Shown here piece by piece: positions 14,698 to 21,697 of a stretch of DNA of 29,717 nucleotides. Below the pieces are notes generated by a model. That model saw nothing but the letters and a program-made list of their open reading frames with translations. It was not told the origin of the DNA and ran no database searches. The stretch's first letter is position 1, and each line of letters begins with the position of its first letter. The DNA comes from a virus. Made by a program: the position numbers and the translations under genes. Where the stretch lies: positions 1 through 29,717 of the IMG/VR virus record IMGVR_UViG_3300045538_000485; one strand, 5' to 3'.

Positions 14698-16470
14698 TTA
14701 ATTAGATAATGGTAACCTTATTGGTGGGTGTGATTGGTAGTTATCTATAATAAAATCATTAATATTTAAATTGGTTAATAGGTTTAAGTCCTCACCTAAT
14801 GATTTATAAAAATCATCACTTTTAACATGTTTTAATGTGGGTAATGGAAATGGGTTTCTACTTAATTGTTCTTTGATACCATCAATATGGTTCGAATAAA
14901 TATGACAATCACCTAAACTACAACTTAGTTCACCTGGAACCATATTAACCATTTTACCTATAATCTCCAATAGTAAAGCATAAGATGCGACATTATATGG
15001 CCAACCCAATCCAACATCCACCGACCTCTGTGACCATTGTAATGAGATTTCTCTTTTTGGTGTAGGTGTATAATAATTATTATCAAAATCTGGTAATTTG
15101 TTTGGGTCGAAATATCTTTCCATACCAGTTTCATAATTATTAACAAACCATAAATTATATCGTTCTTCTAGTGTTAATTCTCTAGTCCAAACTTGGAATC
15201 CATAGTGACAAGCTGGTAAACATAAATTATCTAATTGATTTGGATTCCAAGCTGTAACTAACATTCTTCTAGAGTCTGGGTTGGTTTTTAATGTATTAAT
15301 TAATTCTTGTATTTGGTCAACACCATCACTTATCTTATTTTTACTTATTAAATGCCATCCTTCGCAATTTAGTCTGTCGCCTCTTAACATAGAAGCAAAA
15401 TTACCTTGATTATTTATTTTAAATTTATTTATAAAGTCAACATGATTTATAAATTCATGTTCATCAACACCATTGCTAACTTTATATATGAATTTTTGTC
15501 TATTCTTTTTTACATTATCTGATTTACTTAACCAGCAACAAGTTTCTAAAGAATATTTAAAACCATCACCATATATATCTTTATCTAAATCGTATTCATC
15601 CCAATTACTTACTTTATTTTCCCAATTTTTAATCTTATCAACATCAGATAAAAAATATTCAAAACATAACCACCTGTTTTCAACGTAAACACCTCTACCA
15701 CCATAATAATTATAGTTGTCATTTGATGGGTTATAACATCTACTAATCATACCATTCCAAATATTTTTAAGTTTTTCAATATTTAAATGGTTATATTTTT
15801 TATATTTACCCACACAAGCAACACCTTTTTTAATAGGCATATATGGGTCAACAATATTAGCACCTAATTTATCTTTTCTAATATTTTTTATAGTATTAGT
15901 ATTGATAAATTGTATTTTATAGTGTATCTCATTTCTATCACCTTTTTTAAGTGAATCTAACACAATATAATTACCATAGTTTAAAGTACTAAATTCTTTA
16001 CCCACATTTTCATCATTTGAATCTAGATTATGTGATTCTTTAATAAAAGATGTTTTAAAAGGCGTTGTTACTCTCTTTCTATTGTAGTTGTTTGAGCCGA
16101 AATTTCTCCATTGATGTGGATATAAAGCACCCCCTTCGTATAAATTTGAGTCTAATTTTGCTAATTCTTTATATTTAGAAACATCTACACCATGATATTT
16201 ACTTAAATCACCATTCCAAATATTACAACCATTATCAACTAAATATTTAATACTAGTATTGCCTCTAAGAAAATACAGTAATTCAGCTATAATACCTTTG
16301 AAATACATTTTTTTAGTTGTGAGCAATGGAAATTTACCATCTTTAAACTTATATCTGATAGTACGACCAAATACACTTAAAACCTCACCATTGCGAGTAT
16401 TTTTCTTCGACCCGTTTTCCAATATATCCTTTAAAAGGTCTATATATTGTTCGTCTAATCCATTTTTCAT
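14698..16470 (-). CDS. thyA: Thymidylate synthase with in-frame endonuclease-like insertion
   Basis: Thymidylate synthase methylates dUMP to dTMP using methylene-tetrahydrofolate. The frame is 590 aa against about 264 in E. coli. Family motifs are intact: FPLLTTKK (48-54), YPHQWRNFG (117-125), NPDSRR (397-402), the catalytic cysteine Cys421 in LPACHYGFQV, QRSVDVGLGWPYN (481-493), the GDCHIYSNH segment (520-528) and a C-terminal PPIRLP. Residues about 127-383 are foreign and replace the variable loop between QWRNFG and GVDQI. A second, smaller insertion (about 428-470) occurs in some other phage and bacterial ThyA proteins. The start overlaps the stop of the endonuclease gene by 4 bases. Whether the insertion stays in the mature enzyme is open; the site is a tolerant surface loop. 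Confidence 0.93.
   Translation of the reverse strand: MKNGLDEQYIDLLKDILENGSKKNTRNGEVLSVFGRTIRYKFKDGKFPLLTTKKMYFKGIIAELLYFLRGNTSIKYLVDNGCNIWNGDLSKYHGVDVSKYKELAKLDSNLYEGGALYPHQWRNFGSNNYNRKRVTTPFKTSFIKESHNLDSNDENVGKEFSTLNYGNYIVLDSLKKGDRNEIHYKIQFINTNTIKNIRKDKLGANIVDPYMPIKKGVACVGKYKKYNHLNIEKLKNIWNGMISRCYNPSNDNYNYYGGRGVYVENRWLCFEYFLSDVDKIKNWENKVSNWDEYDLDKDIYGDGFKYSLETCCWLSKSDNVKKNRQKFIYKVSNGVDEHEFINHVDFINKFKINNQGNFASMLRGDRLNCEGWHLISKNKISDGVDQIQELINTLKTNPDSRRMLVTAWNPNQLDNLCLPACHYGFQVWTRELTLEERYNLWFVNNYETGMERYFDPNKLPDFDNNYYTPTPKREISLQWSQRSVDVGLGWPYNVASYALLLEIIGKMVNMVPGELSCSLGDCHIYSNHIDGIKEQLSRNPFPLPTLKHVKSDDFYKSLGEDLNLLTNLNINDFIIDNYQSHPPIRLPLSN
15322..16092 (-). mobile_element. AP2/HNH homing-endonuclease-like domain inserted in ThyA
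   Basis: This is residues about 127-383 of the ThyA frame. It follows a layout seen in free-standing phage endonucleases. An N-terminal strand-rich region (GNYIVLDSLKKG, YKIQFINTNT, VDPYMPIKKGVACVG) leads to IWNGMISRCYNPSNDNYNYY-GGRG with NRWLCFEYFLSD, then LDKDIYGDG...YSLETCCWLS, then a NUMOD/AP2-like end with NNQGNFASMLRGDR and GWHLIS. No intein blocks are present: no Cys or Ser at the first position, no TxxH and no terminal HN. It stays in frame on both sides. It is either an unspliced domain insertion or, less likely, an intron whose reading frame is open throughout. Confidence 0.75.
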
Positions 16471-17489
16471 AATATAATAAAATTAAAATTAATGTTTTTA
16501 TTTAAAACTGATTCTCTTTTTAAAAGGTTTTTTTCTTTTTCCTTATTAAAGGTGTAGGTTGATTTCACTTCAATTACTCTGTTTTCCGATTTGATATAAA
16601 TGTCTGGATAGTATCGATGAGTTTTGTTTTCATACTCATAATGAAAAAACCCAATCTCGTCAATAATATTTTGTACACCAACTATAATATCGTCCTCATT
16701 ATAATCGACAACTAACTTCGCCAACACTTTCGGTTCGTACCCTTGGACTCTAACAATCTTACCAGATGGGAATTCAAAATCATAATAGGAATATCCCCCA
16801 GATTGTTGTTTAGCGTTTATACTATCTACTTTTGACACCCACTCCTTACCGTATTTTTCCAATGCGGTTTTGACGCATCTATCATACCAATCATTAGTAG
16901 ATGAGTAGTACTCAACACCATATTTTTCCATGTTAGTATTTTTCATTTTAGAATACAACTCTTCTGATGCCAGACCTACACCGCCATATCGTTCAATAAA
17001 TGTCTCATTTCTTTTTTCTATGATATGCTTATTTCTCATGGCATAATCACCCCAATGTTTGATATGAGATTGTTTATTCTTTTCAATGACTTCTGGTAAC
17101 TTTGATGCTATATCCACCCCATATTTTTTGATGTTTGTGTATTTCCTCTTTGTTTGTATTGTTGATATTTCATGCTTATTTTTATTATTCCATGTCATCT
17201 TCATTCGAAGTATTTCCTCAGCATTTGTATTTGAACATGCACTAGAACAAAAAGTATTTTTAACATTTAATAGAATTTTACCACATTCTTTACATTTTTT
17301 TGGTACATTAACAAAACCTTCTTTTATATAGTTAAATCTAAAACGTAAGTGTGTATTATCAGGTAAAAAATTAGTCGCATCTATCAAAGCATCTAAATAC
17401 TTTTTATTCCCCGATATCTTTATTTTTTTAGTATTAATACCACCTTTTTTATTCGTAAAGTCTAGTAATATTTTATCTATAATATTCAT
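16467..17489 (-). CDS. Putative PD-(D/E)XK homing endonuclease
   Basis: The protein is 340 aa. A Cys4 zinc-binding site near the N-terminus (Cys66, Cys69, Cys81, Cys85) is followed by repeats of the type KYGV/RYGG..S with adjacent helices (about 122-215), probably DNA-binding modules. The C-terminal domain carries a PD-(D/E)XK nuclease signature: Pro295-Asp296 in YYPDIYI, then Glu307-Val-Lys309 in VIEVKSTYTF. This architecture is known in free-standing phage homing endonucleases. It lies between a 51-codon thymidylate synthase remnant and the complete thyA, overlapping the thyA start by 4 bases, so it probably cuts thyA alleles that lack it. A GATATTTAT element precedes its start. Confidence 0.78.
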   Translation of the reverse strand: MNIIDKILLDFTNKKGGINTKKIKISGNKKYLDALIDATNFLPDNTHLRFRFNYIKEGFVNVPKKCKECGKILLNVKNTFCSSACSNTNAEEILRMKMTWNNKNKHEISTIQTKRKYTNIKKYGVDIASKLPEVIEKNKQSHIKHWGDYAMRNKHIIEKRNETFIERYGGVGLASEELYSKMKNTNMEKYGVEYYSSTNDWYDRCVKTALEKYGKEWVSKVDSINAKQQSGGYSYYDFEFPSGKIVRVQGYEPKVLAKLVVDYNEDDIIVGVQNIIDEIGFFHYEYENKTHRYYPDIYIKSENRVIEVKSTYTFNKEKEKNLLKRESVLNKNINFNFIIL

Positions 17490-17506
17490 AATGGGTTCCC
17501 TTTATT

Positions 17507-17515
17507 ATAAATATC
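17507..17515 (-). promoter_or_regulatory. Candidate phage promoter element GATATTTAT
   Basis: GATATTTAT on the minus strand lies 17 bases before the homing endonuclease start. It adjoins a perfect CCAATA-A-TATTGG palindrome at 17515-17527. It could give the endonuclease and thyA a promoter separate from the main operon promoter. Confidence 0.3.
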
Positions 17516-17549
17516 CAATAATATTGGAAAACCGTCAAAAATATTAAAT

Positions 17550-17705
17550 TTATTTTAACAATGGAAACCCATCTTTCATATTAAATCTAATCTGTCTACC
17601 ATATACTGATATTGTATCCACCCCCGTTCTTGATGTTTTCTTATGACCATTAAATAAGATATCATTTAATAAGTCATGATATACTTTATCTACTTTATTT
17701 AACAT
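17550..17705 (-). pseudogene. Truncated thymidylate synthase N-terminus
   Basis: This is a 51-codon open frame with ATG at 17705, four bases after the stop of the KTSC gene. Its product matches the first 50 residues of the complete ThyA downstream: YHDLLNDILFNG against YIDLLKDILENG, SVYGRQIRF against SVFGRTIRY, and KDG(-/K)FPLL in both. It stops one codon after FPLL, where an intact enzyme continues TTKK. The match is clear but far from identical, so it is not a recent duplication. It most likely is the 5' end of the original thyA, stranded when an endonuclease plus a new thyA 5' end was inserted. Confidence 0.85.
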
Positions 17706-17708
17706 ATT

Positions 17709-18148
17709 TTAGTTATTTTTCATTATTTTATAAAGGGTAATCATATCATAAACTTTATTCAGTTTATTATCCATTAATAATGTATTTAACTCAATTGAAT
17801 TAAAAGAATTTGTGAATATTACCATAGCTTCATTAATACCAACTAATAAAGAATTTAATTCATCTTCCTTAGCTTTTTTAACCTTATTAATGATTTCTTC
17901 AATATCAACATTTTCATTCTTAATTGTCTTATAAGTTTTAAGATTTGCGTTTAATACCTTACCTTGACTCTCAGCACTTTCAAACCTGAAGTAATCAGTT
18001 TCTAGGACACTCTTATAAGTGTAATTACCTCCGTTTTTAAATGTTACATTTAAATCTTTCGTTAATTTATCATAACTAGACGCTATAATATTAGACGAAT
18101 CATAAAGTGCTTCAACTTTACCTTCTTTTTCTACTCTTTCTAAAATCA

Positions 18149-18149
<1 letters not shown>
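17709..18149 (-). CDS. KTSC-domain protein
   Basis: The protein is 146 aa. Residues about 15-75 match the KTSC domain (SSNIIASSYDKLTKDLNVTF, then NGGNYTYKSV and ESAESQGKVLNANLK), a small fold found alone in many phages and at the C-terminus of some lysyl-tRNA synthetases. It probably binds nucleic acid or protein, but its role is unknown. The C-terminal half is helical. It is the second gene of the operon that ends with thyA. Its start codon abuts a 21-unit ATTT/AAAT repeat that occupies the whole upstream untranslated segment, so translation must begin from this repeat without a Shine-Dalgarno sequence. Confidence 0.82.
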
Positions 18150-18437
<288 letters not shown>

Positions 18438-18456
18438 AGAAATTTTAAATATGATA

Positions 18457-18488
18457 CAAATATACTAATATTATTTATTTTTATCAAG
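18457..18488 (-). promoter_or_regulatory. Bacteroidota-type promoter for the thyA operon
   Basis: On the minus strand, CTTG at 18485-18488 (-33 element) is followed after exactly 20 bases by TATATTTG at 18457-18464 (-7 element, consensus TAnnTTTG). The first gene starts 19 bases downstream. Confidence 0.75.
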
Positions 18489-18496
18489 GGCTTGAT
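18483..18496. promoter_or_regulatory. Palindrome holding both divergent -33 elements
   Basis: ATCAAG-GG-CTTGAT is a perfect inverted repeat with a 2-base centre. Each arm supplies the -33 element of one of two divergent promoters. A protein bound here would affect both directions equally. Confidence 0.7.
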
Positions 18497-18522
18497 TTTT
18501 TATTATAAGATTAATATGTTTG
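18491..18522 (+). promoter_or_regulatory. Bacteroidota-type promoter for the clpC genes
   Basis: CTTG at 18491-18494 is followed after exactly 20 bases by TATGTTTG at 18515-18522 (consensus TAnnTTTG). The ClpC N-terminal gene starts 20 bases further on. Spacing mirrors the opposite promoter. Confidence 0.75.
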
Positions 18523-18542
18523 TATAAACTTTAAAACGATAA

Positions 18543-19427
18543 ATGAAAAGAAAACGAGAGATTGTAAAAAAAGTTAAAATCATAATGAATTTAGCTCAAC
18601 AAGAAGGTAAAGATAATGGTGATAGAGAATTAAAGTTGGAACATATAGTTTTAGCTATATTAAATGAAGATACAAATAAGTCTAATTTAATATTAAAATA
18701 CATGGGGATTGATACACTTAGTTTATATGATTTAGTCAGCGAACATCTTAGACACTCACAATTAAATGTTAATTTAAATACTAATAAAAAATTAAGATTA
18801 CCGCACGATATCAATAGCACTAAAATCATGAAAGAATTAGATGTTGAGTCTGAACATATGGGTGATATGTATATTGACACTACTCATATTATGTTAGCAC
18901 TATTAAAAGAAAAGAATTTACCGTTAGTTAAATTATTAAACAAAAATAAATTAACCTATAATAACTTTAAAAAAGGTATTATTAATTACTACAATGCAAA
19001 TTCTAAAGAATTAACTGATTACGAAAAAGAAAAAATAAAAGATATGGAGAAACAAAATAAAGAAAATTTAGACAATAACCCTATTAAAAATTCATTACCA
19101 TTTGATGATGACGATAAGAACGAATTTGCTAATAGTGGTAAAATGAAAAATAGTAAAAAAGAAGGTACTAAAACACCAGTATTAGACAACTTCTGTAGAG
19201 ACATTTCTAAAATGGCCGAGGATAATGAATTAGACCCAGTGGTTGGTAGAGGTGTTGAAATTAAAAGAGTATCTCAAATATTAGCTAGACGTAAAAAAAA
19301 TAACCCAATTTTGATAGGTGACCCTGGAGTTGGTAAATGTATTTGTGCTGATACTCAGGTAGTTATGAGGGATGATACTACTGGTGAAACGTTTAAAATT
19401 AGTATTGGAGATATTTTAAAAAGATAA
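18543..19427 (+). CDS. clpC: ClpC-type unfoldase, N-terminal part fused to intein N-half
   Basis: The protein is 294 aa. Residues 1-150 form the Clp N-domain, a double helical repeat that binds adaptors or substrates (EHIVLAILNE, then THIMLALLKEKN). A charged linker follows (about 155-210), then the start of the first AAA+ domain (DPVVGRGVEIKRVSQIL). The frame reaches the Walker A motif GDPGVGK (259-265), then passes straight into an intein N-half from Cys266 (CICADT) and stops at residue 294. The remaining AAA+ domains are in the next gene, starting after the matching intein C-half. This product is not functional alone: it has the phosphate loop but no Walker B. Expected role after splicing: ATP-driven unfolding of proteins, probably with host ClpP. 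A host-type promoter lies just upstream. Confidence 0.92.
   Translation: MKRKREIVKKVKIIMNLAQQEGKDNGDRELKLEHIVLAILNEDTNKSNLILKYMGIDTLSLYDLVSEHLRHSQLNVNLNTNKKLRLPHDINSTKIMKELDVESEHMGDMYIDTTHIMLALLKEKNLPLVKLLNKNKLTYNNFKKGIINYYNANSKELTDYEKEKIKDMEKQNKENLDNNPIKNSLPFDDDDKNEFANSGKMKNSKKEGTKTPVLDNFCRDISKMAEDNELDPVVGRGVEIKRVSQILARRKKNNPILIGDPGVGKCICADTQVVMRDDTTGETFKISIGDILKR
19338..19424 (+). mobile_element. Split intein N-half (29 residues)
   Basis: This is residues 266-294 of the first ClpC gene. It begins with Cys266 and contains only block A and the next strand-helix (TQVVMRDD, ISIGDILKR), then TAA directly followed by TAG. Block B and everything after it are encoded by the next gene. N-halves of about 25-37 residues define the atypically split inteins known from phage metagenomes, such as the AceL terminase intein. 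Confidence 0.88.
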
Positions 19428-19455
19428 TAGTACATTTGAAGAAATAAAATAAATT

Positions 19456-19842
19456 ATGGAAATAGAAAATAAAAATATGAGTGAATTAGAATCATTAAAA
19501 AAAATAACTAAATCCTGGGACATGTCTAATTTTAGTATTATGACTGATACTGGATTTGAAAAACTAGAAAAACTACACGAAACTGTGGAATATCAAGTAT
19601 ATGAATTGGTCTTATCGGATGGAAAAACATTAAGATGTGCTGATAATCACATAGTCTTTACTGAATCACTAAAAGAGGTTTTTGTTAAAAATTTAAATAT
19701 AGGTGACACGATTATTGTTGAAGGTAATAATACTAATGTGGTTAGTGTAACTGATTTGGGATATAAGGAAGTTATGTATGACTTTGAATTGTCAGAAGAA
19801 TCAAACCATAGGTACTATACCAACGGTATATTATCTCATAAT
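19456..19842 (+). mobile_element. Split intein C-half (129 residues)
   Basis: This is residues 1-129 of the second ClpC gene. A short helical leader with charged residues leads to STRAND-rich TDTGFEKLEKL. Block B is CADNHIVF (61-68, cADNH in place of TxxH), block F is MYDFEL near 107-112, and block G is GILSHN with Asn129 followed by Thr130. There is no endonuclease domain. Thr as the first C-extein residue and Cys as intein residue 1 fit class 1 splicing in trans. Confidence 0.88.
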
Positions 19843-21627
19843 ACGGCAATCGTAGAAGGTTTAGCGATATTAATTAAAGAAGGTAAAGCACCTAGAGTTT
19901 TAATTGATAAAAAAATATATTCTTTAGATTTAGCGGCAATGGTAGCTGGTACTAAATATAGAGGACAATTCGAAGAAAGAATGAAAGCTATTCTTGAAGA
20001 ATTAAAAGGTAATAAAGATATTATATTATTCATTGATGAGATTCACACAATTGTAGGTGCTGGAAATGCATCAGGTTCAATGGATGCTGCTAATATATTT
20101 AAACCAGCATTAGCTAGAGGTGAAATTCAAGTTATTGGTGCCACCACCTTAGATGAATTTAGAGAGCATATAGAAAAAGATGGAGCATTAACAAGAAGAT
20201 TTCAACAAGTATTAATTAATGAACCAACATTAGCTGAAACAATTATAATATTAAATAATATTAAAAATAAATACGAAGACTATCATAAGGTTATCTATAC
20301 ACCTGAAGCCATTGAAGAATGTGTTAAATTGTCAGATAGATATATTATGGATAGGTCTATGCCCGATAAGGCTATTGATGTATTGGATGAAGCGGGTGCG
20401 ACTACAAATATAAATCATGAAACTCCAGAAAATATTAAGATATTAGAAGAGGAAAAGAATAAGATTATTGCTAAAAAATTTGAAGTCGTTTCTAAACAAA
20501 AATATGAGGAAGCTGCAAAGCTTAGAGATGAAGAAAAAAATATTAATACCGACCTAGATGCTGCCAAAAAAGAATGGATTGATAGTATCGATAAAACAAG
20601 AACAGTTGTCGATGTGAACCTAATCGCTGAAGTTATATCTATGATGAGTGGAATCCCAATTAAGAAAATTTCAGCGCAAGAAACTAAGCGACTTATGAAC
20701 ATGGATAAAGAATTAACTGGTAAAGTTATTGGTCAAGATGATGCAGTAAGTAAAGTTGTTAAAGCTATTAAACGAAATAGACTTGGTATTAAAGATAAAA
20801 CAAAGCCGATTGGGTCCTTTATCTTCCTAGGGGCGAGCGGAGTAGGTAAAACTTTTTTAGCTAAGTTATTAGCTGAACAAATATTTGGTGATGCTGACTC
20901 TTTAATTAGAGTTGACATGTCAGAATACATGGAAAAACATGCCACATCCAGACTTATTGGAGCACCACCAGGGTATGTAGGTCATGAAGAAGGTGGGCAA
21001 TTAACTGAGAAAATCAGAAGAAAACCTTATTCAGTTATCCTGTTTGATGAAATTGAAAAAGCGCATGACGATGTATTTAATTTATTACTACAATTACTTG
21101 ATGAAGGTCATTTAACAGATGGTTTAGGTAGAAAAGTTAATTTTAAAAATACCCTAATAATACTTACATCTAATATTGGTGTTAAAGAATTGAATAGTTT
21201 CAGTAAAGATATGGGTTTCAAAACTAATGCAACCATTGCCAATGAAGAAGAAAGGTCACGCTCAATTATTGAAAAAGCATTAAAGAAGAAGTTTAAACCA
21301 GAATTCCTTAATAGACTTGACGATACAATAATTTTTAATAACCTTAAAAAGGAAGATATTCATAAAATTATTTATAATGAATTAAAAAAACTTGAAGATA
21401 GGGTTAAAGAAGAATTAAATATAACACTTAAGATTAATAAGAGTGCTGTAGAATACGTGGGCGAACAAGGTTATGATGAAGCTTATGGTGCTAGACCACT
21501 TAATAGAGCAATTCAAAAATATATCGAAGACCCCGTTGCTGATGAAATCCTTAGTGGTAACTTTAAAGATGGTGATACCATTAATATTACTTATGATAAG
21601 AAAAATAATAAGATGATACTTTCATAA
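19456..21627 (+). CDS. clpC: Intein C-half fused to the rest of ClpC-type unfoldase
   Basis: The protein is 723 aa. Residues 1-129 are the intein C-half; residues 130-723 are ClpC from the Thr that follows the Walker A lysine. Visible features are Walker B ILFIDEIHT (190-197), an arginine-finger region ALTRRFQ, and a short ClpC-style middle domain with a UVR-like KYEEAAKLRDEE (349-360). The second AAA+ domain follows, with Walker A GASGVGKT (459-466), Walker B VILFDEIEKA (527-536) and GYDEAYGARPLNRAIQ near the end. SKDMGF (583-588) sits where ClpC has its ClpP-docking (V/I)GF loop. Trans-splicing to the first gene would give about 859 residues, normal for ClpC. The start is 28 bases after the first gene, with an in-frame TAA just upstream, so this is a separate gene and not a frameshift continuation. 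Confidence 0.92.
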   Translation: MEIENKNMSELESLKKITKSWDMSNFSIMTDTGFEKLEKLHETVEYQVYELVLSDGKTLRCADNHIVFTESLKEVFVKNLNIGDTIIVEGNNTNVVSVTDLGYKEVMYDFELSEESNHRYYTNGILSHNTAIVEGLAILIKEGKAPRVLIDKKIYSLDLAAMVAGTKYRGQFEERMKAILEELKGNKDIILFIDEIHTIVGAGNASGSMDAANIFKPALARGEIQVIGATTLDEFREHIEKDGALTRRFQQVLINEPTLAETIIILNNIKNKYEDYHKVIYTPEAIEECVKLSDRYIMDRSMPDKAIDVLDEAGATTNINHETPENIKILEEEKNKIIAKKFEVVSKQKYEEAAKLRDEEKNINTDLDAAKKEWIDSIDKTRTVVDVNLIAEVISMMSGIPIKKISAQETKRLMNMDKELTGKVIGQDDAVSKVVKAIKRNRLGIKDKTKPIGSFIFLGASGVGKTFLAKLLAEQIFGDADSLIRVDMSEYMEKHATSRLIGAPPGYVGHEEGGQLTEKIRRKPYSVILFDEIEKAHDDVFNLLLQLLDEGHLTDGLGRKVNFKNTLIILTSNIGVKELNSFSKDMGFKTNATIANEEERSRSIIEKALKKKFKPEFLNRLDDTIIFNNLKKEDIHKIIYNELKKLEDRVKEELNITLKINKSAVEYVGEQGYDEAYGARPLNRAIQKYIEDPVADEILSGNFKDGDTINITYDKKNNKMILS

Positions 21628-21650
21628 TTAAAAACATATTTAACACATAT

Positions 21651-21677
21651 AAAAGCGGAATATTCCGCTTTTTTTGT
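21651..21677 (+). terminator. Rho-independent terminator after clpC
   Basis: A perfect 22-base palindrome with core GCGGAATATTCCGC flanked by A- and T-runs lies 23 bases after the clpC stop. It closes the clpC transcript just before the next plus-strand gene. Confidence 0.88.
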
Positions 21678-21697
21678 ATATTTATATTTATATTTAT

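Noticed and set aside
15322-16092. The ThyA insertion as an intein
   Set aside because: No Cys/Ser at its start, no TxxH block, no block F and no terminal His-Asn. The family looks like a free-standing AP2/HNH endonuclease.
21674-21697. Upstream TTG start adding a Tyr-Ile repeat to the tagged plus-strand protein
   Set aside because: The extension is coded by a simple ATATTT-type repeat overlapping the terminator's T-run. The ATG at 21698 gives the same leader as the next gene.
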